Assembly: GCF_007993935.1 (NCBI RefSeq)
Contig: NZ_VITY01000002.1
Location: forward strand, 372,001 to 436,000
Source of the DNA: Bradyrhizobium macuxiense
GTDB lineage: Bacteria; Pseudomonadota; Alphaproteobacteria; Rhizobiales; Xanthobacteraceae
Direction: 5' to 3'
Length of the DNA: 64,000 nt
The notes beneath the pieces were generated by a model that saw only the letters and a list, made by a program, of their open reading frames with translations, was not told the origin of the DNA and did not search any database. This document shows positions 1-8,689 of the stretch, piece after piece. Each line of letters opens with the position of its first letter. Within the stretch, counting starts at the first letter, position 1. Made by a program: the position numbers and the translations under genes.

Positions 1-994
1 GGATCAAGAGCCGCAGCATCTCGGCCTGGGTCGCGAGCTCGACCAGCGGCCACTGGATCGCCTGGTTCTCGGCCAGCGCCTTGCCGAACGGCTTGCGCTC
101 GCGGGCATACTTCACGCTCTCGTTGATGCAGTAGACCGCGGCGCCGAGCGAGCTTGCCGCCTGGCGGATCCGGTTCTCGTGGACGAAGCATTGCGCCAGC
201 GACAGGCCGCGGCCGACCTCGCCGAACTGCGCATCCTCAGGCACGAACACGTCGGTGAAGCTGACGCGCGGATGATCGGTCGGCATGTTGAAGGTCCACA
301 TATACTCCTCGACCTTCACGCCCTCCGATTTCGCCGGCACCAGGAAGCAGCTGATACCGCGGGCGTCGCCGTCATTGCCCGACGTGCGGGCAAACAGCGC
401 GCAGTGCGTCGCGACATGCATGCCCGTCGTCCACATCTTCTCGCCGTTGATGATCCAGCCCTTGACGTTGTCGCGGGTTGCCTGCACCGCCTTGGTTTCC
501 ATATGCGTCGCGTCCGAGCCGTGGTCGGGCTCGGTGAGGCCGAACGTGATGCGGTACTTGCCGGTGATCGAGCCATCGATCATCGCCTTCTGCTCGTCGG
601 TGCCATAGCGATCGAGCATGGTCACAATGGGGAGATTGCCGACGATCGAATGCTCATTCTGCAGATCGTTGTGCAGGCCGAGCCCCTTCGAGGCGAAATG
701 CTCGCGGATCACCGCCATCCAGAGGTTGGAGCCGTCCCTGCCGCCGTAGCGCTTGGGGATCGCGAAGCGCAGATGGCCGGCGGCATCGGCCAGGTTCTTG
801 GCCTTGCGCAGCAGGAGCTCCCATTCATGGCGCGGCAGGCCGCCCTTGTCGAAATCGGTGCGCGCCCATTCGCGGCGATGATCGAAGAAGCGGATGTTGT
901 CATCAACCGCTTCCAGCGGCTTGATCTCGCGTTCGATGAATTGGTCGAGCTCGGCGAGATAGGCTGTCAGGTCAGCCGGCAGATTGAAATCCAA
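1..994 (-). CDS. acyl-CoA dehydrogenase, 3' end beyond left edge
   Basis: Flavoenzyme that would oxidise an acyl-CoA to the 2-enoyl-CoA, passing electrons to ETF. The reading frame starts at a TTG at 994 with a GGGAG Shine-Dalgarno six to eight bases upstream, which is why an ATG-only search misses it. About 331 residues are visible and run open through base 1. An N-terminal helical domain is followed by the FAD/substrate motif FGLTEPDHGSDATHMET at about residues 151-167. The C-terminal 60-100 residues, with the catalytic acid, lie outside the window. It is divergent from the hydratase at 1215 and probably belongs to the same fatty-acyl-CoA island. Substrate unknown; family assignment is firm. 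Confidence 0.9.
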   Translation of the reverse strand, partial: MDFNLPADLTAYLAELDQFIEREIKPLEAVDDNIRFFDHRREWARTDFDKGGLPRHEWELLLRKAKNLADAAGHLRFAIPKRYGGRDGSNLWMAVIREHFASKGLGLHNDLQNEHSIVGNLPIVTMLDRYGTDEQKAMIDGSITGKYRITFGLTEPDHGSDATHMETKAVQATRDNVKGWIINGEKMWTTGMHVATHCALFARTSGNDGDARGISCFLVPAKSEGVKVEEYMWTFNMPTDHPRVSFTDVFVPEDAQFGEVGRGLSLAQCFVHENRIRQAASSLGAAVYCINESVKYARERKPFGKALAENQAIQWPLVELATQAEMLRLLI

Positions 995-1214
995 GGCGGT
1001 CTCTCCCGAAGATTTTGTTGATTCTGGTTTTGCGTTTAGACGCTATCGCGTATCCGCGTTCGGATCGATTAAGGTGAGAAGCACGCGGCCAAGTCAAGCA
1101 GGCCGGTGAGGCTTGCGCGCGCGGTCGCGTTGCGTAATTGGATGGCACGGAACGGCGCGCAGGCGCTAGGATATCGGCAATATTCTTCGCCGCAGAAAAT
1201 CGACGGGAGCAAAC

Positions 1215-1994
1215 ATGGATCTGAAATTCTCCAAGGTGACGCGCAAGGGTCCCATCACCATCGTGACGCTGTCGCGGCCCGAGGTTTACAACGCGCTGCA
1301 CATCGACGCGCATTTCGAGCTCAACAAGGTGTTCGACGACTTCTCCGCCGATCCCGAGCAGTGGGTCGCGATCGTCACCGGCGCCGGCGACAAGGCGTTC
1401 TGCGCCGGCAACGACCTGAAATGGCAGGCCGCCGGCGGCAAGCGCGGCTGGGACAAGGGCGGCTTCGCCGGCCTCACCACCCGCTTCGACTGCGACAAGC
1501 CGATCATCGCCGCCGTCAACGGCGTCGCGATGGGCGGCGGGTTCGAGGTCGCGCTGGCCTGCGACCTGATCATTGCCGCCGAGAATGCGACCTTCGCCCT
1601 GCCCGAACCACGCGTCGGCCTCGCCGCGCTCGCCGGCGGCCTGCAGCGGCTGCCGCGGCAGATCGGGCTCAAGCGCGCCATGGGCATGATCCTGACCGCG
1701 CGCCACGTCAGCGCCAAGGAAGGTCTCGAGCTCGGCTTCGTCAACGAGGTGGTGCCGCAGGGCGAGGCGCTGGCCGCCGCCGAGCGCTGGGCCGAGACCA
1801 TCACCAAGAACTCGCCGATGTCGATCCGCGCTTCCAAGCAGGCGATCCAGAAGGGCCTCGAGGTCTCGCTAGAACAGGCCATGGCCGAGCAGCGCGAATA
1901 TCCGGCGGTAAAGGCGATGGCCGCCTCGCAGGATTACATCGAGGGTCCGAAGGCGTTTTCGGAGAAGCGGCCGCCGAAGTGGCTGGGGCGGTGA
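1215..1994 (+). CDS. enoyl-CoA hydratase/isomerase, CaiD-like
   Basis: Crotonase-fold protein of 259 residues that should add water to an enoyl-CoA. Oxyanion-hole segments are visible at CAGNDLK (63-69) and MGGGFE (106-111). Both hydratase glutamates are kept, E111 after the GGG turn and E131 in ALPEPRVG, so true hydratase activity is plausible. The segment GGFAGLTxxFDCDKPIIAAVNG resembles crotonobetainyl-CoA hydratase (CaiD), but no carnitine genes are nearby, so only the subgroup resemblance should be used. A GGGAGC Shine-Dalgarno precedes the ATG. The gene is divergent from the acyl-CoA dehydrogenase at 994, with 220 bases between them. Confidence 0.9.
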   Translation: MDLKFSKVTRKGPITIVTLSRPEVYNALHIDAHFELNKVFDDFSADPEQWVAIVTGAGDKAFCAGNDLKWQAAGGKRGWDKGGFAGLTTRFDCDKPIIAAVNGVAMGGGFEVALACDLIIAAENATFALPEPRVGLAALAGGLQRLPRQIGLKRAMGMILTARHVSAKEGLELGFVNEVVPQGEALAAAERWAETITKNSPMSIRASKQAIQKGLEVSLEQAMAEQREYPAVKAMAASQDYIEGPKAFSEKRPPKWLGR

Positions 1995-2007
1995 GCGCCT
2001 CCTTCCG

Positions 2008-2091
2008 CGTCATTGCGAGGAGCGAAGCGACGAAGCAATCCATGTCTCGGCAAGCGGTGAGATGGATCGCTTCGCTTCGCTCGCAATGACG
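2008..2091. repeat. dispersed palindromic element, family A, copy 1
   Basis: About 84 bp with outer arms CGTCATTGCGAGG / TCGCAATGACG and inner arms GAAGCAATCCAT / ATGGATCGCTTC, able to form a long hairpin. It lies between convergent genes. Eight further copies are listed in this window. Confidence 0.9.
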
Positions 2092-2099
2092 GTTTCTTC

Positions 2100-2180
2100 G
2101 TAGGATGGGTGGAGCGCAGCGATACCCATCCGCGCTTTCGCCGCGCCGTGATGGGTATCGCTGCGCTCCACCCATCCTAC
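2100..2180. repeat. palindromic element, family B
   Basis: Near-perfect inverted repeat with arms of about 30 bp beginning GTAGGATGGGTGGAGCGCAG and ending in its complement. It overlaps the stop codon of the DUF6285 gene at 2177-2179, so it could act as that gene's terminator or mRNA 3' end stabiliser. Confidence 0.85.
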
Positions 2181-2548
2181 GTTTCCTGTTCCCGCTTGTA
2201 GGACGCGTAGTTCGGCTGGTCGACGGCGAGTTTGTCCATCGTGGTCTGCCAGAGATGCTCCGCCAGACCCGGTGTTGTCAGATCGACCTCACCGCTTGCG
2301 ATCTTCTCCGACAGCGCGCGGTTCAGCTCCATCAGCGAGCCGTCGGCGCCGAGCAGCGCCTTCAGCCGCGCGGCTTCGGTCGCATCGCAGGCCTCGGCGA
2401 GCGCAAGCTGCCGCGTCACCAGGTCGAGGGCGTTGATGCCGACGCGCAGCTTGAAGCCGTTGTGGCCCTTGATCACAGGCGTGATCTCGTTGCGCAGGAA
2501 ATCGGCGACCGCCTTGATCAGTTCGGTGGGTGTCGGTTCGTCCTGCAT
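2177..2548 (-). CDS. DUF6285 (LvaB-like) small protein
   Basis: Small 123-residue helical protein with no membrane segment. The ATG at 2548 follows the stop of the phosphotransferase gene by only two bases, and its Shine-Dalgarno (GGGGGAGA) lies inside the end of that gene, so the two are translationally coupled. Established for the family context: in the Pseudomonas levulinate operon a small protein, LvaB, partners the APH-type kinase LvaA that phosphorylates 4-hydroxyacyl-CoA. Position, size and partner here fit that role; assignment as LvaB-like is inference from context plus general similarity, not from a known active site. Confidence 0.75.
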   Translation of the reverse strand: MQDEPTPTELIKAVADFLRNEITPVIKGHNGFKLRVGINALDLVTRQLALAEACDATEAARLKALLGADGSLMELNRALSEKIASGEVDLTTPGLAEHLWQTTMDKLAVDQPNYASYKREQET

Positions 2549-2550
2549 GG

Positions 2551-3537
2551 TTATCTCCCCCGCGGAGCTAGCAACCGCAACAGATCGATTTCGGTCTCCG
2601 ACGCGCGGCGCCCGATCATCGCACGCTCCATCGAGTGATCCGGCCCCGCGCGGAAGCGCTGCATCATGCCGCAGCACATCACGCCCCAGCGCAGCGTGCC
2701 CATCACTTCCCAGAACATCACGCGGTCCGGATCGGCCTTGCGGCCGGCTTCCGCATAGCCCGCGAACAGATCCTCGCGGGTGCCGAAGCCGCCGACCGGC
2801 TTGTCGATCTCGCCGAAGCGCCACGAATTGACGCAGATCCAGCCGAGATCCTCCATCGGGTCACCGAAGTGCGCTAGCTCCCAGTCGAGCACCGCACGCA
2901 CGCCGTCGGGGCCGATGATCAGATTGCCATGGCGGAAATCGCCGTGCACCAGCGTCACCTCCGACGACGGCCCGGGATCGTGATCGCGCAGCCAGCGCAA
3001 CGCCAGCTCGAACACCGGCCGCGGCCAGTTGAAGCTGTGATATTCGCGGGAGAGATCCTCGATCTCCCTGGTCGCCGTCAGGCTGCGCAGCTTCGGCAGT
3101 TTGGCCTGCGGCAGGCCATGAATGCCGGCGATCACGCGGCCGAGCTGGCGGGCGAGGACCGGCCGCGCCTTGGCAAATTCCTCGTCGCGCAAAATTTTCC
3201 GCGCGATGGTCTCGCCTTCGACCCGCACCATGATGAAGCCGCGGCCGAGGCCGTCCTCCGGCGTCAGCACATGCATCACCTTCGGCGACGGCAGGCCCGC
3301 GTCATGCGCGAGCTGCATCAGCGTGGCCTCGGCATCGAGGCCGGCGGCGCGGCCGGGCGCGGCACCGTAGCCCGGCGGCGCGCGGCGCAGGATGGCGCCG
3401 ACATTGCCGTCCGGGTGCACGATGTCGAACGTCCAGGTCTCCTGGCTGGCGCCGCCGGAGAGCTTGGCGGCGCCGGTGACGCCGGTCGCGCCGGGACGAA
3501 ACGCGGCGACGCAGCGGCTGAGTTCGGTCTCGATCAT
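2551..3537 (-). CDS. APH-type phosphotransferase (LvaA/ACAD10-11 kinase-like)
   Basis: Protein of 328 residues with the aminoglycoside-phosphotransferase/choline-kinase fold. The catalytic loop HGDFRHGNL is at 198-206 and the metal-binding DWE at 218-220; an ATP-binding beta hairpin (GGASQETWTFD) is at 28-38. Members sitting beside acyl-CoA dehydrogenases are not drug-resistance enzymes: LvaA and the kinase domains of ACAD10/11 phosphorylate the 4-hydroxyl of 4-hydroxyacyl-CoAs. The ATG at 3537 overlaps the upstream isomerase stop as ATGA, so an upstream in-frame start at 3630 is rejected. With its DUF6285 partner immediately downstream, a 4-hydroxyacyl-CoA kinase role is likely but substrate length is unknown. 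Confidence 0.85.
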   Translation of the reverse strand: MIETELSRCVAAFRPGATGVTGAAKLSGGASQETWTFDIVHPDGNVGAILRRAPPGYGAAPGRAAGLDAEATLMQLAHDAGLPSPKVMHVLTPEDGLGRGFIMVRVEGETIARKILRDEEFAKARPVLARQLGRVIAGIHGLPQAKLPKLRSLTATREIEDLSREYHSFNWPRPVFELALRWLRDHDPGPSSEVTLVHGDFRHGNLIIGPDGVRAVLDWELAHFGDPMEDLGWICVNSWRFGEIDKPVGGFGTREDLFAGYAEAGRKADPDRVMFWEVMGTLRWGVMCCGMMQRFRAGPDHSMERAMIGRRASETEIDLLRLLAPRGR

Positions 3538-4328
3538 TTGCCCTTGAACTTCGCCGGCCGCTTCTCGAGAAATGCCGTGACGCCTTCCTTGAAATCCTCG
3601 GCTCTGCCCGCGATCCGCTGTGACTCGCATTCCAGATTGAGCTGATCCTCGAGGGTGTTTTCCGGGCTGTCCCAGTAGAGCTTGCGGATCAGCGACAGCG
3701 CGATCGTCGGTCCGTTGGCGAGATCGTGCGCCATCTTCATCGTCTCTTCCATCAGCGCAGCGTCGTCATAGACGCGGTTGACGAGGCCCCATTCCAACGC
3801 CTTCTCGGCCGGCAGCCGCTCGCCGAGCAGCGACAGCTCGACCGAGCGCGCCTTGCCGATCAGCCGCGGCAGCAGCCAGGTCGAGCCGCAATCCGGCACC
3901 AGGCCGATGCGGCGGAACGCCTGCAGGAAATAGGACGAGCGCGCGCACAGGATGAGGTCGCCCATCAATGCAAAACTCATCCCGGCACCCGCGGCCGGAC
4001 CGTTCACCGCGGTGACGATCGGACAGTGCAGCTTACGCAATCGGCGCAGGAACGGATGGAACGCGGTTTCCAGCGCGGCGCCGGCGTTGCTCCTGCCGGG
4101 CTTCTGCTGCTGGTTGCGGCCCTGCAGATTGGCGCCGGTGCAGAAGGCGCGGCCCGCGCCCGTGATCACCAGGCAGCGCACCTCGTCGCGCTTGTCGTCG
4201 ATTGCATCGAGCGCCTCGGCAAGGCCGCCCAGCATGTCGATCGAGACCGCGTTCATGACTTCCTGGTGGTCGAGCTTGAGGATCGCGACCGATCCGTCGA
4301 AGTCGAGCGTGACGTGCTTGAACTGCAT
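3534..4328 (-). CDS. enoyl-CoA isomerase, PaaG-like crotonase
   Basis: Crotonase-fold protein, 264 residues. Oxyanion-hole parts are FCTGANL (62-68) and GPAAGAGMS (110-118). The first hydratase glutamate is absent (S118 follows the glycine turn), and an aspartate in GLVPDCGSTW (D146) occupies the position used by PaaG-type isomerases. It should therefore move double bonds (delta-3/delta-2 or epoxide to oxepin) and not hydrate. The start at 4328 has an AGAGGAAA Shine-Dalgarno; the in-frame upstream start at 4388 lacks one. First gene of an operon overlapping the kinase by ATGA. It could be the epoxyphenylacetyl-CoA isomerase missing from the paa locus, but the neighbours favour the 4-hydroxyacyl pathway. 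Confidence 0.85.
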   Translation of the reverse strand: MQFKHVTLDFDGSVAILKLDHQEVMNAVSIDMLGGLAEALDAIDDKRDEVRCLVITGAGRAFCTGANLQGRNQQQKPGRSNAGAALETAFHPFLRRLRKLHCPIVTAVNGPAAGAGMSFALMGDLILCARSSYFLQAFRRIGLVPDCGSTWLLPRLIGKARSVELSLLGERLPAEKALEWGLVNRVYDDAALMEETMKMAHDLANGPTIALSLIRKLYWDSPENTLEDQLNLECESQRIAGRAEDFKEGVTAFLEKRPAKFKGK

Positions 4329-4359
4329 GGTTTCCTCTTTACGTTGCTTCCGAGGTTGG

Positions 4360-4385
4360 TACCGCGGTAGGTCGATGTTTCGACC
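4360..4385. promoter_or_regulatory. paired palindromes in divergent promoter region
   Basis: Two abutting dyads: TACCGCGGTA (4360-4369, perfect) and GGTCGA-N4-TCGACC (4370-4385, perfect arms). They lie between the divergent isomerase-kinase operon and the SDR gene, where a shared operator would be expected. No regulator gene lies in the first 10 kb, so the binding protein is unknown. Confidence 0.5.
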
Positions 4386-4467
4386 CATATTTGATTTTTG
4401 TGCCGGGCTTGTCCATGGTCGGCGGCAAGCCCATCCGTGACCGCGTGATTAGCGCGCACCAAACCAA

Positions 4468-5262
4468 ATGGAAACCCCAATGAGTGGCATCTTCGATCTC
4501 ACCGGCCGCGTCGCCGTCATCACCGGCGGCAATGGCGGCATCGGCCTCGGCATCGCGCAGGCGTTGAACGCCGCCGGCTGCAACGTCGCGATCTGGGGCC
4601 GCAACGCGGAAAAAAACGCCAACGCCGCCGCCTCGATGAAGGCCGGGCCCGGTAAGGTCGCGACGCAATTCTGCGACGTCAGCGATCCCGGCTCGGTCAA
4701 GACCGCGATGAAGGCAACGCTCGACACCTTCGGCCGCGTCGACGGCTGCTTCGCCAATGCCGGCATCGGCGGCGGCGGACGCCGCTCCTTCATCGACCGC
4801 ACCGAGGAGGAATGGCGCAAGATGTTCGCGACCAATCTCGACGGCGTGTTTCACGTATTCCAGGCTGCGGCACGCCACATGACCGAGCGGTCCGAGGCCG
4901 GCGACAAGTTCGGCCGGCTGGTCGCGACCTCGAGCCTCGCCTCGCTGTTCGGCACCGCGCGCAACGAGCACTATGCCGGCACCAAGGCCGCGCTGAATGC
5001 GCTGTGCCGCGCGCTCGGCGTCGAGCTCGCCCGCCACGGCGTCACCGCGAACGCGATCCTGCCCGGCTGGATCAAGAGCGACATGACCGCCGGCATCATG
5101 GCCAACGACAAGTTCGTCGCCAACGTGATGCCCCGCATCCCGGTGCGCCGCTTCGGCGAACCGAGCGATTTCGGCGGCATCGCCGTCTACCTCATGAGCA
5201 AGGCATCGTCCTATCATACGGCGGATTGTTTTGTGATCGACGGCGGGTACACGGCGTTCTGA
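4468..5262 (+). CDS. SDR family oxidoreductase
   Basis: Classical short-chain dehydrogenase of 264 residues. Cofactor motif TGGNGGIG is at 19-26, NAG at 97-99, catalytic serine in ATSS (about 155-156), and YAGTK at 169-173. The C-terminal region keeps the usual PG...I segment and ends in the DGGYTAF tail. A second ATG at 4480 (MSGIFDLTGR) fits the family N-terminus as well and may be the real start; neither has a strong Shine-Dalgarno. Divergent from the isomerase-kinase operon, so possibly the dehydrogenase or hydroxyacyl step of the same pathway, as LvaD is an SDR in the levulinate operon. Confidence 0.88.
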   Translation: METPMSGIFDLTGRVAVITGGNGGIGLGIAQALNAAGCNVAIWGRNAEKNANAAASMKAGPGKVATQFCDVSDPGSVKTAMKATLDTFGRVDGCFANAGIGGGGRRSFIDRTEEEWRKMFATNLDGVFHVFQAAARHMTERSEAGDKFGRLVATSSLASLFGTARNEHYAGTKAALNALCRALGVELARHGVTANAILPGWIKSDMTAGIMANDKFVANVMPRIPVRRFGEPSDFGGIAVYLMSKASSYHTADCFVIDGGYTAF

Positions 5263-5630
5263 TCGTCGCGGCGCTTCCGCATCCACCGCTGTCGTCCCTG
5301 CGAAAGCAGGGACCCATACTCCGCGGCGGATGTTGTTGAAGGGACTCGTCGTTCCGGCGCCGCGTAACAATGGCCATTCGTGGTTATGGGTCCCTGCGTT
5401 CGCAGGGACGACACCGAATATGTTGCACGCCTTGTGAGTCATACATCCGCATCCTCGCGGCCCTGATGCGTCCGGGTCTTGCGTTTACTTGCGCTCTTCC
5501 GGAGTAGAGGCGCAGGAATAGCCGGTGCCGATCGCAGCGTCGCTTCCGTCGCGGCAAAACTGCTGCTAAGCGTTCCGGCTGCAAGGGCGCAACAAGGCGG
5601 CTTTCGTAACCAAGAGGGAGGATATTTCAG
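5263..5630. other. 368-bp intergenic stretch with one inverted repeat
   Basis: Contains the family C inverted repeat (5291-5412) and then about 218 bases without a supported gene, presumably carrying the promoter of the VOC gene. No convincing ORF or RNA gene seen. Confidence 0.6.
5291..5412. repeat. palindromic element, family C, copy 1
   Basis: Arms GTCGTCCCTGCGAAAGCAGG and its complement near 5392-5412, enclosing about 75 bases; each arm also folds on itself (CCCTGCGAAAGCAGGG). A second copy is at 32576-32707. Confidence 0.8.
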
Positions 5631-6008
5631 ATGTTTTCACACGTGATGGTTGGCACCAACGATCTGGACAAGGCCAAGGCGTTCTACGATGCGCTGCTCG
5701 GCACGCTCGACGTCCGGCCGGCCCGGGTCGACGGTCACCGCATTATGTACCTCACCAAGGCCGGCATTTTCATGGTGTCCAAGCCGATCAACGGCGAGCC
5801 GGCGACGCACGCCAATGGCGGCACGATCGGCTTTGCCTGCTCCTCGCCGGAGCAGGTCGAGGCCTGGCACGCGGCCGGCATCGCCAATGGCGGCAAGCCG
5901 ATCGAGGATCCGCCGGGCGTGCGGGAAGGAGGCGGCATCAAGCTCTACCTCGCTTACTTGCGCGACCTCGACGGCAACAAGATCTGCGCGATGCACCGGA
6001 TGGTCTGA
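5631..6008 (+). CDS. VOC family (glyoxalase/bleomycin-resistance fold) protein
   Basis: Protein of 125 residues with a paired beta-alpha-beta-beta-beta vicinal-oxygen-chelate fold. It opens FSHVMVGTNDLDKAKAFYDALLG, the typical first metal-ligand (H4) and helix, and ends with DLDGNKICAMH, the typical last strand. A GAGGGAGG Shine-Dalgarno lies 9 bases upstream. VOC members include glyoxalases, epimerases, dioxygenases and binding proteins; the reaction here is not predictable. It is a single gene followed by a strong hairpin at 6029-6064. Confidence 0.88.
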   Translation: MFSHVMVGTNDLDKAKAFYDALLGTLDVRPARVDGHRIMYLTKAGIFMVSKPINGEPATHANGGTIGFACSSPEQVEAWHAAGIANGGKPIEDPPGVREGGGIKLYLAYLRDLDGNKICAMHRMV

Positions 6009-6028
6009 CGATCCGACACGCGTCGTGC

Positions 6029-6064
6029 GCGGCGGCGTTCAAACAACGTTTGAAACGCCGCCGC
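6029..6064 (+). terminator. GC-rich stem-loop after VOC gene
   Basis: Perfect 11-bp arms GCGGCGGCGTT / AACGCCGCCGC with an inner TCAAAC...GTTTGA extension, 20 bases after the stop. The downstream bases are CTAAATT, not a U-tract, so termination may need help. Confidence 0.6.
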
Positions 6065-6171
6065 TAAATTCCGCGATGCGGTAGAGATCCTGCGAAAATC
6101 GGTGCTCGCGCTTCGCGCCGCACGCGTCTATTGTCCGCCGCGAAACGCGCCTTCGCGAGGGAGAAAAGACA

Positions 6172-7446
<1,275 letters not shown>

Positions 7447-7498
7447 GCTGTTCTTCTCCCTCTCCCCGCTCGTGTCGGGAGAGATGAACAAGCAGGAT

Positions 7499-7583
7499 CG
7501 TAGGGCGGGTTAGCGCAAGCGTAACCCGCCTTTTGCTTTCCGAACCGGCGGCGGCGGGTTACGCTTCGCTAACCCGCCCTACG
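7499..7583. repeat. palindromic element, family D
   Basis: Inverted repeat with outer arms CGTAGGGCGGGTTAGC and GCTAACCCGCCCTACG; the left arm itself folds (GCGGGTTAGCGCAAGCGTAACCCGC). It lies between two co-directional genes and ends 17 bases before the flavin reductase start. A related fragment is at 32714-32741. Confidence 0.85.
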
Positions 7584-7600
7584 TTTCTCGGATCCGTCCC

Positions 7601-8218
7601 ATGGAATACGCTCCCGAAGACCTCACGCAGCGCGAACGCTACAAGGTGCTGACCTCCTTCGTGCTGCCGCGGCCGATCGCCTGGGTGACGAGCACGAGCG
7701 CGGACGGCGTGGTCAATGCGGCGCCGTTCTCGTTCTTCAACGTGTTCTGCGAGGACCCGCCGCTCTGCATGTTCGCGGTCAACCGGCGGCCTGACGGCCG
7801 CGAGAAGGACACGCTGGCCAACATCCAGCGCCTCGGTGAATTCGTGGTCAATCTCACCGACGAGCCGCTGGCGCGCGCGATGCACGAGAGCTCGGACGAC
7901 TTCCCGCCCGAGATCGGCGAGCCCGATTACCTCGGCCTGAAGCTTGCGCCCTCGCGCAAGATCGCGGTACCCAGGCTCGCGGACGCGCCGTTCGCGATGG
8001 AGTGCAAGACCTGGAAGCTGATCGACGTCAATGGCGACCGCGAGCTGATCATGGGTGAAGGCATCCACTTCCACATCCGCGACGAATTGTGGGATCGTGA
8101 TGCGATGCGCGTCCACATGGAGCGCTACCACCCGATCGGCCGCATGTTCGCCGATCGCTACTGCCGCACCGACGACCGCGTGGTGTTTCCCGCGGCTGAA
8201 GGCGCGAAGCAAAAATAA
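7601..8218 (+). CDS. flavin reductase family protein (DIM6/NTAB)
   Basis: FMN-binding split-barrel protein, 205 residues. The N-terminal motif RPIAWVTSTSADGVVNAAPFSFFNVFCEDPPL is the flavin-binding signature of the flavin reductase-like domain. Longer flavoreductases of this type reduce flavin for monooxygenases or act on aldehydes/quinones; no partner monooxygenase is encoded next to it. It is followed after 13 bases by a GNAT-type protein on the same strand, so the two are probably cotranscribed. Function beyond FMN reduction/binding is undetermined. Confidence 0.88.
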   Translation: MEYAPEDLTQRERYKVLTSFVLPRPIAWVTSTSADGVVNAAPFSFFNVFCEDPPLCMFAVNRRPDGREKDTLANIQRLGEFVVNLTDEPLARAMHESSDDFPPEIGEPDYLGLKLAPSRKIAVPRLADAPFAMECKTWKLIDVNGDRELIMGEGIHFHIRDELWDRDAMRVHMERYHPIGRMFADRYCRTDDRVVFPAAEGAKQK

Positions 8219-8231
8219 CGAGGACCAGACA

Positions 8232-8507
8232 ATGAGTGAAGCATTCCGCGACGACGCCGCGCAGAGCCGGTTCGAGCTCGCCGTCGACGGCCACACCGCC
8301 TTCGTGGTCTACCGCAAGACGCCGGACACGATCACGCTGGTTCATACCGAAGTGCCGCCGGAGCTCGGCGGCCGCGGCATCGGCTCCAAGCTCGCCCGCG
8401 CCACGCTCGACGCCGTACGCGCACAGAAGATCAAGCTCGTCGTGACGTGCGAATTCATCCAGGGCTTCATGAAGAAGCATCCGGAGTATGATGATTTACT
8501 GGCATGA
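8232..8507 (+). CDS. GNAT-like N-acetyltransferase, short (YjdJ type)
   Basis: Short protein of 91 residues reduced to the GNAT core: a beta sheet, then the acetyl-CoA pyrophosphate loop VPPELGGRGIGSKLA at about 40-54, then LVVTCEFIQGFMKKHPEY. Small single-domain proteins of this type are widespread, with acceptor unknown. The start at 8232 follows the preceding gene by 13 bases with GAGGACCAG as Shine-Dalgarno; the longer in-frame extension to 8055 runs inside the flavin reductase gene and is rejected. Confidence 0.85.
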   Translation: MSEAFRDDAAQSRFELAVDGHTAFVVYRKTPDTITLVHTEVPPELGGRGIGSKLARATLDAVRAQKIKLVVTCEFIQGFMKKHPEYDDLLA

Positions 8508-8554
8508 TGCATGGTGAGGAGCGCGGAACGCGCTCCTCATGACGGATCTATCAT

Positions 8555-8640
8555 CGTCATTGCGAGCGAAGCGAAGCAATCCATCGCGCCGCATACGCGG
8601 AAGCATGGATTGCTTCGTCGCTTCGCTCCTCGCAATGACG
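8555..8640. repeat. dispersed palindromic element, family A, copy 2
   Basis: Same element as 2008-2091 in the opposite orientation (short arm first). It lies between the convergent GNAT and GST genes. Confidence 0.9.
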
Positions 8641-8689
8641 ACGGTGAAAGCTTCAGAACCAGGATGACGGGTCAGATTGATCGCGCAGA

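Noticed and set aside
3534..4328. Naming the crotonase paaG
   Set aside because: It is 57 kb from the paa locus and fused by overlap to an acyl kinase operon, so the name would assert an unproven pathway.
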